From: JAFGSG01 sp964626055
GTDB lineage: Bacteria; Spirochaetota; UBA4802; JAFGDQ01
Direction: 5' to 3'
Assembly: GCA_964626055.1 (NCBI GenBank)
Contig: CAZVDF010000044.1
Location: 1-26,287, forward strand
Length of the DNA stretch: 26,287 nt
Part shown: positions 15,665 through 23,460 of the stretch, piece by piece
How the letters are laid out: every line of letters starts with the position of its first letter
How positions within the stretch are numbered: the stretch's first letter is position 1
Position numbers and translations under genes: made by a program
The notes under the pieces: generated by a model
What the model saw: the letters and a program-made list of their open reading frames with translations, nothing else
Told to the model about the DNA's origin: nothing
Database searches by the model: none

Positions 15665-16783
15665 TCAGTCATCATCCCAGCCAAACTCTTCCTTCCTGAA
15701 AAGCTCAACGCATGCGTCCACAGCCTGCGGATCATAACGAATTCCTCTGAATGTAATTATTTCATTCATTGCAATCTGCACACCCAGAGAAGGCCTGTAC
15801 GGTCTGTCGGTGCTCATCGCTTCAAGCACATCCGCGACGCATAAAATCTTAGCTTCTATTCTTATCTGCTCATTCTCCAGGCCAAAGGGATATCCGCTGC
15901 CGTCCAGCAATTCATGATGCTGAAGTAAAATTGAAGCAACAGGCCATGGGAACTCGATATTCTTGACTATTTCAAATCCCATCAATGGGTGAGTTTTTAT
16001 TACATTGAATTCTTCTTCAGTGAGAGTTCCGGGTTTTGTTAAAAACTCGGAAGGAACATATATCTTGCCGATATCGTGCAGCTGTCCGGATATAAATATC
16101 CCCTCAGTCGTCATTTGGGGAAGACCCAGTTTTCGTGAAATTGCCTGTGCGAGCTTGGCAACGCGAAGCTGATGTCCGACCGTATACGGATCCCTCATTT
16201 CAAGAGCCTGCGTCAGTGAATTTACGGTTTGAAGGAACAATCTTCTGGCTAACTCATAGCTTTCATTGAGTTCCGAAGTCCGAAGCTTAACTTTTTCTTC
16301 CAGTTCAAGATTCAGTTTTTTTGCTTCATCCCTGCTTTTGATTAGTTCCCTGTTTGCATTATCAAGTTCAGCATTCTTGTCAAGAAGCTCCTTATGCAGC
16401 AGCACTATTTCATTTCTGTTCTGCTGCAGGGTACGCAGCGTGTTAATATCTTCCGTAATATCCCGTATAACGGCTATACAATCACGTCCGTTATATTTAT
16501 AATTCAGCAGCTGCAGATTAAAGCAGATATTCCTGCTTCCTTCGCGATTGATCTTTGGTATGATAAATTCCTTTTCTGCGCCCGAAAGAACCTTTTTAAT
16601 TTCCGTCTCAAGCCCGATTACCTCCGGAAAAAGCTCCCTTATATCAACTGAGTCCGGGGATCCGGGAACGGAAAGATATTCGCGCAGGTAAGCGCCGTAA
16701 TGATAAAATTTTAAATTGGAATCAACACGTGAAAAGTAAAGGCCGAACCTGCTGCAAAGCGAAGGATCAAATTGATATTTCAT
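15665..16783 (-). CDS. PAS/HD-GYP domain protein, probable c-di-GMP phosphodiesterase
   Basis: This gene encodes 372 residues. The N-terminal part (about 8-112) looks like a PAS sensor ending DCIAVIRDITED. A coiled coil follows (about 113-178), then an HD-GYP domain (about 180-365). Metal and catalytic residues are visible: His204, HDIGK at 236-240, His265, HHE at 289-291, GSGYP at 295-299 and Asp318. HD-GYP enzymes hydrolyse c-di-GMP. There is no membrane span, so it is cytoplasmic. The ATG overlaps the stop of the small GTPase gene by four bases (ATGA), implying coupled translation and related work. The PAS call is weaker than the HD-GYP call. Confidence 0.9.
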   Translation of the reverse strand: MKYQFDPSLCSRFGLYFSRVDSNLKFYHYGAYLREYLSVPGSPDSVDIRELFPEVIGLETEIKKVLSGAEKEFIIPKINREGSRNICFNLQLLNYKYNGRDCIAVIRDITEDINTLRTLQQNRNEIVLLHKELLDKNAELDNANRELIKSRDEAKKLNLELEEKVKLRTSELNESYELARRLFLQTVNSLTQALEMRDPYTVGHQLRVAKLAQAISRKLGLPQMTTEGIFISGQLHDIGKIYVPSEFLTKPGTLTEEEFNVIKTHPLMGFEIVKNIEFPWPVASILLQHHELLDGSGYPFGLENEQIRIEAKILCVADVLEAMSTDRPYRPSLGVQIAMNEIITFRGIRYDPQAVDACVELFRKEEFGWDDD

Positions 16784-17313
16784 TTTTTTACCCGATTAAT
16801 GATTGAAGTCGCAAGATTAAAAAGAAGACTCTCAACATTTATTCCGTTCTTCGCGCTCGTGAGCAGTATTGGTTCACACCAGTTAAGGGAGTATCTTTTT
16901 ATTATTTCCTCAGCAAGCTTCAAATTTCCGTCGGGATCATCGGTAAGATCAGTTTTATTTAATGCCACAGCCAGAACTGCCTGGGGATTAATTTCTTTAA
17001 TTAAATCTGCATTAATAGCAATGTTTTCAACGGTATCTCTTCTTGTAATATCCGCAACAATAATGCCCCCGGCAGATCCCTTAATATATTCAGGGGAGAT
17101 AATGTTGAACCTGTCGCTTCCTGCTATATCCCACAACAGCAGATCTGTTCTGCCGATATCTTTGATATCCACTTCCTTTCTTGTTACCTTGACTCCGATA
17201 GTCGTAAGATAGGAATCGCTGAATTCATCGAAAACAAAACGTCTGATAATGCTTGTTTTCCCGACGGCAAAATCGCCCAGCAGGACTATCTTTAACTTAT
17301 ATGCCGCGTTCAC
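16780..17313 (-). CDS. Rab/Ras-like small GTPase
   Basis: This 177-residue protein is a single G domain. The P-loop is GDFAVGKTS at 13-21, the switch I Thr is in YLTTIGVKV (about 38), switch II is WDIAGSDRF at 61-69, NKTD is at 119-122 and SAK at 153-155. It resembles eukaryotic Rab proteins and prokaryotic Ras-like GTPases. There is no C-terminal lipidation Cys. Ser66 stands where Ras has the catalytic Gln61, so intrinsic hydrolysis may be slow or depend on a partner. The start is GTG with GGAG about nine bases upstream. It lies 35 bases after the OmpA/BON membrane protein gene and overlaps the HD-GYP gene by four bases. Confidence 0.92.
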   Translation of the reverse strand: MNAAYKLKIVLLGDFAVGKTSIIRRFVFDEFSDSYLTTIGVKVTRKEVDIKDIGRTDLLLWDIAGSDRFNIISPEYIKGSAGGIIVADITRRDTVENIAINADLIKEINPQAVLAVALNKTDLTDDPDGNLKLAEEIIKRYSLNWCEPILLTSAKNGINVESLLFNLATSIINRVKK

Positions 17314-17348
17314 TTAAAATTTCTCCGGTTTATTCATCAGCAGTGTTA

Positions 17349-19106
17349 TCAGGAATTCTTGCTGTCAATCTGTCTTGCAAACAACATTATTCCCCTTGTG
17401 TCTTTGTAATCCCTGTACCTGGGATCAGCATTTATCACGTCCGGGTTGAAGTCCGTTACGTGTATTCTTTTCCTGTCTATCCCGCGCGCGGACATATAAT
17501 CAGAAATAGCTTTCATCCTTGCTTCGGCAAGTTTTGTATTGATTTTCAATCCTCCGGGAGGATCGTTAAAGGCGATAATATCGACCTCGATATCCGGATA
17601 AACTCTTAAGATCTCATGGATTTTTTTAAGCTGAAGGATCTGATTATCGCCAATTGCAGATATACCGGTCGGAAACTGGATCACAATTTTCTCCAGCTCC
17701 TGTTTTACGAAAAGCAATTGCAGTTCCTTAAATTTCTTCTCAAATGCCGAGATATTATTTCTGAGATTTTCAGCCGTGCGGAAATCCCCCGCTACTGTCC
17801 TGTTCCTGATATTCCTGATTTCAGGAAAATCGGATGCAATTCGCTCGATTGCCGCGCCGGTTTCCTGTGAACTTACGGCCCCTTTAATTGTCAGATTATC
17901 GCCGTTTACATCGATATCTATATCGTGAGTATACAGGGGCAGCGAAGCGTTAATAGCGTTTTTTATTTTGCCTTCAAGCCGATAATCTCTTAGTACGCCG
18001 ATGCCAAAGATAACCGCAGCAGCAACAATAACCGACGCGCAGACGGCTCCGGCAATTTTAAGTTTCGCATAGGATTTTACTTCAGCTGTACGCCCGGTGT
18101 GATTGTTGGCTCTATTAATAAAATCCAATAACTTCTCATATATCGGTTCAAAACCATCCATTTTGCCGCTGAATTTTTTCAGCCTTCCCCTGTATCTCAA
18201 ATGAATGGAATTCATCAGCGAATCCACTGAATTTAAAAATTCAGCGGAAGGATTCCCGTATACCAGTATCGCCGAATAAAAATAGGTGCTTTCAAATATC
18301 AGTATTTTTGAATCGCCGAAGCTGATTTCATTTAATGATGAATCATCCTTATTAAAGGATGTTTTGATGAACTCGGTTATGGCCGAAAGCATGGCTGCGA
18401 CAATATCCTTATCCGCTCCCTCATTTTCCTTATATGACGCGTTGGATATTAAAACAGACGTTTTTTTTTCTATAAGTAAAATCTCTTTTACGACATACGG
18501 GAGCGAATTCCGGAAAACAATCTCCGCAAGAGGCAGCCCCGTTTTATATGACTGGAATCTGTATTTCCATATTTTTAAGCTGGTCGCGGACTCTAATTTA
18601 TTATTAATGTAATTTACCAGAGCGTTCAGCGTCTCGGACATTTTTATCGATATTATTCGTCCTATCAGAGGCATAACTATGTCAAAAAGCTCATCCGAAG
18701 GGACATATTTTTTTGCTTTTATATCCGACAGTTCAGCCTCAAGTTTTCGTATTTTTTTCGCGTTCCGATATGCCAGGTAAATCTCTTCAATCTTTTCTTC
18801 CACTTCATTGAATGAAATGTGAACAAAATTTCCGATCGGCTTCCAGTCTATTATCCAGTTTCTGTGAAGCGAAATTATGCTTTGATATGCCTCCATATCC
18901 GATATCCCGGCCTGTTCGGCTATTATATGGTAATGTGTACGGATATCCGTTTTTCTCTGGCCGGTAAGTTCGAGAAGTACTCCGAGTACGACCGTATCCA
19001 CCAGTGATAGCTCGTATTTCTTTACAAAATGCCTGAGTACCGGATTTTCAAGAAGAGTTGATTTGTGAATAAGCGAAATTTCTTTGCCGATATTATTATT
19101 CTTCAT
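17349..19106 (-). CDS. membrane-anchored sensor with BON and OmpA-like domains
   Basis: This gene encodes 585 residues. In order: a possible winged-helix region (about 32-100), a short coiled coil (100-135), and an alpha/beta region at about 195-315. The latter contains LLIEKKTSVLIS, VAAMLSAITEFIKTSF and the FGDSKILIF...AILVYG strands, like the cytoplasmic domain often found beside Ras-like GTPases. One membrane span follows (350-372), then a periplasmic BON domain (about 375-440) and an OmpA-like peptidoglycan-binding domain (473-578), where TRGIML replaces the usual NRRV. It would link the cell wall to a cytoplasmic GTPase partner. The start is uncertain: ATG at 19106 is used; TTG at 19121 is possible; neither has a good ribosome site. 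Confidence 0.82.
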   Translation of the reverse strand: MKNNNIGKEISLIHKSTLLENPVLRHFVKKYELSLVDTVVLGVLLELTGQRKTDIRTHYHIIAEQAGISDMEAYQSIISLHRNWIIDWKPIGNFVHISFNEVEEKIEEIYLAYRNAKKIRKLEAELSDIKAKKYVPSDELFDIVMPLIGRIISIKMSETLNALVNYINNKLESATSLKIWKYRFQSYKTGLPLAEIVFRNSLPYVVKEILLIEKKTSVLISNASYKENEGADKDIVAAMLSAITEFIKTSFNKDDSSLNEISFGDSKILIFESTYFYSAILVYGNPSAEFLNSVDSLMNSIHLRYRGRLKKFSGKMDGFEPIYEKLLDFINRANNHTGRTAEVKSYAKLKIAGAVCASVIVAAAVIFGIGVLRDYRLEGKIKNAINASLPLYTHDIDIDVNGDNLTIKGAVSSQETGAAIERIASDFPEIRNIRNRTVAGDFRTAENLRNNISAFEKKFKELQLLFVKQELEKIVIQFPTGISAIGDNQILQLKKIHEILRVYPDIEVDIIAFNDPPGGLKINTKLAEARMKAISDYMSARGIDRKRIHVTDFNPDVINADPRYRDYKDTRGIMLFARQIDSKNS

Positions 19107-19269
19107 ATCGCGTGTAATCAAATTTTATAAAGAGGCAAATTTAATTTTTAATTAAAATTGTCGAACAATATACATGTGTGAAAATATTATTATATATATA
19201 ATATATATCGAATTTATAATTTAATATATAAATTAATGCTGCTTTCAGATAAGAAGTTAAGGATATTTC

Positions 19270-19299
19270 GAAATTTACGGTAAAAATCGCGTAAATTTC
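19270..19299. terminator. 10-bp inverted repeat after the diguanylate cyclase gene
   Basis: GAAATTTACG (19270-19279) and CGTAAATTTC (19290-19299) are perfect arms with a ten-base loop, 14 bases past the cyclase stop. There is no clean T-run, so it could be a weak terminator. Alternatively it could be an operator for the sensor-GTPase operon that starts just downstream on the minus strand. Confidence 0.4.
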
Positions 19300-19313
19300 A
19301 AATTTTCTGCAAG

Positions 19314-20363
19314 TTACGAATAAACGCCGTCCCGGAATTTCGTCAGACTGTTTTTTTCTTTTTTCATCAAATAGAGTTCGGAGTCCGATTTTTCCTGCAG
19401 TTTTCTTATTTCATCCTGCTTCCCGGAAGCAAAACCGAATGAAAATTCAAGCGTAATCTCGTTCATTACCGTCTGTCTGTTCCCTTCTTCCAGCAGTTTA
19501 ATTATCCTGTTCTGTGCCGCAGCAAGCTGCTCTTCGGAGATGCTTTTGATTAGAAAAATAAATTCATCCCCTCCCAGACGGAATAAAGTATCGTCTTCCC
19601 TGATGCAGGTCTTAAAAAAACCGGCAGCCGCTTTCAATACATCATCCCCGACAAGGTGGCCGTAAGTATCATTGATTTCCTTGAAATTATTCAGGTCAAC
19701 GGCAATGACCGAAATATATTCTTTTTCAGGGCTGCGCTTGTGATTCGTAGAGCATAGCTCGCATTGCTCAATTACCTGATCGAATTTCGTACGGTTATAC
19801 AGGCCCGTGAGGCTGTCGATGTATGAATTCTGAATCGCGCTTTCATACAGGGCTGCATTTGCAAATGCGATGGCGGAAAAATCCGCGATGGTCTGAAGAA
19901 TAAGAAATTCATCCTTCGTGAATGAACCCCCGTCAACCGGATTTACGATTTCAATAACGCCGTACGCTTCCCCACGGCATATCAAAGGCACCGCGATAAT
20001 TGACTTTGTTTTAAAGCCGGTCTTTGTATCCACTTTATTGCAAAAATTTTTTTCTCTGGACGTGTCCCGTATAAAACAGGGCAGCCTGTTTTGAGCTACC
20101 GAACCGGCAATTCCTTCACCCAGTTTTAGCCTGATATCCTTTACGTCTTTCAGATGCGCAGGCCCATTAAAAATTACGAAATAAAGTTCCTGAGTCTCTT
20201 TATCCAGTCGCAAAAGGCTCCAGTATTCCGGGTTGAAAAACTGATGGATCTCTTCAAGGATGCCCTTCACTATCTGGTTTAATTTAAGAGAGGATGTGAC
20301 CAGTTTGCCGATGTTGGCATATAATTGTTTTACGGATTTATCCACGATTAATTCCTTTTTCAT
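19314..20363 (-). CDS. GAF-GGDEF diguanylate cyclase
   Basis: This gene encodes 349 residues. A GAF domain (about 20-172) includes GEGIAGSVAQNRLPCFIRD and IAVPLICRGEAYGVIEIVN, and a GGDEF domain (about 182-340) follows. The active-site loop is intact (GGDEF at 264-268). The product-binding I-site RxxD is present at 255-258 (REDD), five residues before it. The DLNNFKEINDTYGHLVGD metal/substrate segment is also complete. It should make c-di-GMP and be feedback-inhibited, with GAF sensing a small ligand in the cytoplasm. It lies upstream of the sensor/GTPase/HD-GYP set on the same strand, with a 207-base gap. Synthesis and breakdown of c-di-GMP are therefore encoded side by side. Confidence 0.93.
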   Translation of the reverse strand: MKKELIVDKSVKQLYANIGKLVTSSLKLNQIVKGILEEIHQFFNPEYWSLLRLDKETQELYFVIFNGPAHLKDVKDIRLKLGEGIAGSVAQNRLPCFIRDTSREKNFCNKVDTKTGFKTKSIIAVPLICRGEAYGVIEIVNPVDGGSFTKDEFLILQTIADFSAIAFANAALYESAIQNSYIDSLTGLYNRTKFDQVIEQCELCSTNHKRSPEKEYISVIAVDLNNFKEINDTYGHLVGDDVLKAAAGFFKTCIREDDTLFRLGGDEFIFLIKSISEEQLAAAQNRIIKLLEEGNRQTVMNEITLEFSFGFASGKQDEIRKLQEKSDSELYLMKKEKNSLTKFRDGVYS

Positions 20364-20467
20364 CTTTTAACATATATCGGCAATTTTATTTAAAAGCGTA
20401 ATACAAGGATTTATACACCGGAGATAAAAACGCGTTGAAGTTTTATATTGCCCCTTATACGGTAAGA

Positions 20468-20614
20468 ATGGGCAGGCAGGATCAGATTAAAGAAGCCATT
20501 ATGATAAAAAGCGCTATTGGAAAAAATATAAGTGACCTGTTGCCGACGGAGGAATTTCACGGGATATCCCAATTTATTTTCAATCGCACAAATAGATGCA
20601 AAATCTTAAATTGA
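20468..20614 (+). CDS. possible 48-residue small protein or gene remnant
   Basis: An open frame on the plus strand in the gap between two minus-strand genes encodes a mixed, protein-like sequence (IKEAIMIKSAIGKN, then ISDLLPTEEFHG). The frame stays open upstream to about 20401, with a TTG at 20435 as another start. Only a poor GGTAAG precedes the ATG. No family is recognised. It could be a small gene, a decayed fragment or chance. Confidence 0.25.
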   Translation: MGRQDQIKEAIMIKSAIGKNISDLLPTEEFHGISQFIFNRTNRCKILN

Positions 20615-20616
20615 AT

Positions 20617-21315
20617 TCAGATAATAGGCTTCCAGAGCGTAATTTTCTTTACTGGTGAAGTGACAACTCCGTTACCGAATTTTATGCACATATCGCAAGA
20701 TGCGATATACCCTTTATAAATTTCTTCAGCAGATTTATCATCAGCGTTTTTCAGACACCCTAGTATTTTTACCTCATATCCGGGTTTACCTTTTTTGCTG
20801 AACCATCCTCCTGAAACAATATAATATCCTGCTTTTTTGGAACAGCCTATTTTATAAACAGAATTATCAGTGACCGCGTTAACGATATATTCCGGTTTTA
20901 TATTTATTTTAAGTACTGATGGGACTTCCTCTTTTTCATATCCGCTGCCGGAAGCGTCGGATTTCGAATTCACATCAATTATTGTCTCAAAAAATAACTT
21001 ATCATCCGCTTTCCGGGAGATAGCGGTCGGCGCGGGCGGATTGATTGAATCATTATTTTTCGGAGGATCGCACTCAGATGATTTTTCTGTTCCTGCCCAT
21101 AAAGGCAAAAACAAAAATATAAAAAATAGTAATATCAAAGGACCGGAAAATTTAAGCGCGTTTACAATATTATTGCCGATCGATGGGATTTTAATTATCA
21201 CAATATCCCGGCCGGACAAATATGGAGTTAAAAAAATGATTAAACTGAAAAGGAATAATAACGCTATTATCCCCGCAGGAATATTGAATTTTCTAATTGA
21301 ATTTTTCTTTTTCAT
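20617..21315 (-). CDS. membrane protein of unknown function
   Basis: This gene encodes 232 residues. A basic N-terminus (MKKKNSIRKF) is followed by two hydrophobic segments (about 12-34 and 53-74). A low-complexity linker rich in Asn, Pro and Ser comes next (about 76-105), then a soluble domain (about 106-232) with four Cys in the last 75 residues (GCSKK, GCLK and ASCDMC). After two spans the soluble part could lie on the same side as the N-terminus, probably the cytoplasm. The Cys residues might bind metal. No family is recognised and no strong ribosome site is seen. The ORF and composition look genuine. Confidence 0.6.
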   Translation of the reverse strand: MKKKNSIRKFNIPAGIIALLFLFSLIIFLTPYLSGRDIVIIKIPSIGNNIVNALKFSGPLILLFFIFLFLPLWAGTEKSSECDPPKNNDSINPPAPTAISRKADDKLFFETIIDVNSKSDASGSGYEKEEVPSVLKINIKPEYIVNAVTDNSVYKIGCSKKAGYYIVSGGWFSKKGKPGYEVKILGCLKNADDKSAEEIYKGYIASCDMCIKFGNGVVTSPVKKITLWKPII

Positions 21316-21455
21316 TTTTTAAACAAATCACGCGGACAATACCCATAGGACACATCATTATCCGGCAAGTAAATATATCATCGGTAATAAAAGTTATAAT
21401 GTCAATAGAAAAGCATATTTCATAAAAAGTATTTTATAAGTTTTAAAGCGAACTC

Positions 21456-21617
21456 CTAATCCAGATGCTTAATAATATATTTTATATCTGTCATATTAAG
21501 CACTTCTTTTCTCCCGAAAGTGATTCCTTTTCTTCTGCAGAAAAAACCGGCATACAAATGTCCCTTTTTTCCAATACATAAATATTTCGGCCGTTTATTT
21601 TCGATTAGTAAAACTAA
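21456..21617 (-). pseudogene. possible gene remnant, 53 codons without a start
   Basis: A minus-strand frame runs open for 53 codons to TAG with no good start codon. It reads like a real protein tail (KYLCIGKKGHLYAGFFCRRK, then GITFGRKEVLNMTDIKYI). No family is recognised. A truncated or decayed gene is the likeliest reading; chance in A/T-rich DNA is the alternative. Confidence 0.25.
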
Positions 21618-21674
21618 TTATCAACAATTGTATCCCTAACCTGGCAATTATTTTTTACATAATAATAAAAGCAT

Positions 21675-21709
21675 AAGGAGGTGATTTGCGCACTGTAATA
21701 AAACAATAA
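21675..21709 (+). promoter_or_regulatory. extended Shine-Dalgarno with a possible seven-residue leader peptide
   Basis: AAGGAGGTGAT (21675-21685) is fully complementary to the 3' end of 16S rRNA. A TTG directly after it opens a frame of seven codons (M-R-T-V-I-K-Q) ending at 21709, 54 bases before the lipoprotein ATG. It could be a leader ORF or a ribosome standby site for the downstream gene. Confidence 0.4.
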
Positions 21710-21763
21710 TATTTTTTTTAAAAATTAATAATAAATTAAAATTTTTTTCAGGAGGTAGTGATT

Positions 21764-23440
21764 ATGAAAAAAGGACATGGTATTTTCAGTTACATACTCA
21801 TAACAATCGTTTTTTCCTTCATCATGGCTTTGCAAATTAATTGCAGCAGCGATTCAAGCGCCGGCTCTCCGGCAGAAAAATCAACAATACCTGAAACAAC
21901 GCCCGAGGTTTTTGTGTCAACCGGATTCCCGCAGGTGGTAGTCGTATCAGGTACAGATTACGAGATGGGGCGGCAGTATGGCCAGCAGACGGCAACCAGG
22001 CTGGTCCATAACGTGGCGATCCTGAAAAGCAGGCTTTATGACCAGTACGGTAAGGATACGGTCACAAGCGACATGAAGGTCTGGGATTACTACATAAAAA
22101 AGTATACACCTGGAATGTCTGACTGGTTTAGGGGTATGGTTGCGGGATGCAGCGAAAAAGGTTACAGACTGGATTATTATGACATGGTACTGTCTGCCGT
22201 ATATCCCAATGAAAGCTGGGCTAGACCCGCGGCTCCTTATCCTGGCGAAACAGGTGTGCCACAGCTGGCCACTACGCCGGCATTGCCAAACCAGGCAGAC
22301 CGCCCGCCTCATTTCTGCAACGCTCTTGCTGCCATGGGGGAAGATTCGGCAGACGGGAAACCTATACTTGCCCTTGACTCGATGGTATCAACAGATGCCA
22401 TGGACAATGTCATTTTGATAGCCTTCCCGACAAATGGATCTGCTTTCATTACCCAGAGCTCTGCGGGGAAACTTGCCGGAAATATGGGCATGAACAGTAA
22501 AGGATTCGCATGGGCTATGACGGCAATCATAGGCGACACATCTCAATGGGGAATACCTGAAGGGTATTTCCAATGGCTGTGCCAGACGGCAACAACGCCG
22601 GCTGAGGCTCAACAGTTCATAGAAACAACACCCAGAGGCGGTGTGGCAGGCGGATTTGTGATGGCCGATGAAACAGAAGTCATGGTTCTCGAGGCGAACG
22701 CCGAACATTTCCATCTTAGAATACCGCAACAAATGGGTGAAACGGGAGAATGGTTAGTACAGACCAATCACCTCGTGGACACTTCCCTGAAGGATTATAA
22801 CCCTGGGTTTATTTCTTTTACGGATAGCCCAAAAAGATACGACACGGTATTTCGGTATCTGACAGAAGCTACCGCATCTTCAGAGAAAGTTGACTGGACT
22901 TTCATTAAAAGCATATTCGCTTCAGATGACTGGTATGATTCGGAAACGTCCACATGGCATATTAATGAGCCGGGAGGTCCCGGAATCTCAAACAGCAGCG
23001 GCACGACAACGACGAACATATTTCAACCGGCCACGCTTACTGCATATCTGGGAACCGGTATTCCTAGCGGCATTGGATCCCCGGCTTATGCTACAGGAGA
23101 ATATGTAAAACTGAAACTCCTGGCAACTCCAAAGAAAGTTGCTAATGAGGCCGACATAGATACTCAGAATATATACTGGGATAGTGTCAACACTTTCCAG
23201 ATGGAACTGAATGCAAACCCGGCATATCTAACTCTGCCGGTTATCTCCGAAATTGAAGAAAAACTGGACAAGGCATGGTATGCATATTCAGCAGGGCTCG
23301 ACAGGCTTGGTTATGCAACACTGGAAACGAATGCGGATAAGGCTAGAGAGCTATTTGCTGCCGCTTTAACGTATTATGCCGAAGCGCAGATGTATGCCCA
23401 GGAAGCCAAAACATATCTCCTGAGAGCAAAAGGACTATAA
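21764..23440 (+). CDS. lipoprotein of the C45 / acyl-transferase-like Ntn-hydrolase family
   Basis: This gene encodes 558 residues. The signal peptide ends at MALQINC, so Cys27 is the predicted lipidation site, followed by a Ser/Ala linker. The mature part matches C45 autoproteolytic acyltransferase/hydrolases (penicillin acyltransferase-like): TDYEMGRQYGQQTA near the start, then HFCNALAAMGEDSADGKPIL. There Cys185 would be freed by self-cleavage as the N-terminal nucleophile. ALDSM, AGNMGMNSKGFAW and the TTPAEAQQFI region follow. Such enzymes form or break amide bonds; the substrate is unknown. The last 80 residues are helical and Ala/Tyr-rich. The ATG has CAGGAGGT seven bases upstream; a GTG two codons earlier is too close to it. 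Confidence 0.85.
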   Translation: MKKGHGIFSYILITIVFSFIMALQINCSSDSSAGSPAEKSTIPETTPEVFVSTGFPQVVVVSGTDYEMGRQYGQQTATRLVHNVAILKSRLYDQYGKDTVTSDMKVWDYYIKKYTPGMSDWFRGMVAGCSEKGYRLDYYDMVLSAVYPNESWARPAAPYPGETGVPQLATTPALPNQADRPPHFCNALAAMGEDSADGKPILALDSMVSTDAMDNVILIAFPTNGSAFITQSSAGKLAGNMGMNSKGFAWAMTAIIGDTSQWGIPEGYFQWLCQTATTPAEAQQFIETTPRGGVAGGFVMADETEVMVLEANAEHFHLRIPQQMGETGEWLVQTNHLVDTSLKDYNPGFISFTDSPKRYDTVFRYLTEATASSEKVDWTFIKSIFASDDWYDSETSTWHINEPGGPGISNSSGTTTTNIFQPATLTAYLGTGIPSGIGSPAYATGEYVKLKLLATPKKVANEADIDTQNIYWDSVNTFQMELNANPAYLTLPVISEIEEKLDKAWYAYSAGLDRLGYATLETNADKARELFAAALTYYAEAQMYAQEAKTYLLRAKGL

Positions 23441-23460
23441 TATAGTTCCTTAATTAATTG

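Larger units (their letters stand above)
21316..21763. other. gene-poor A/T-rich gap (448 bases)
   Basis: This gap holds a possible decayed minus-strand frame (21456-21617), a perfect extended ribosome-binding sequence with a seven-codon frame (21675-21709), and the real CAGGAGGT site (21749-21756) of the next gene. No clear promoter was identified. Confidence 0.5.

Noticed and set aside
19180..19215. TATATA-rich palindromic stretch as a regulatory site
   Set aside because: Simple A/T alternation gives dyads by chance; no boxes with good spacing found.
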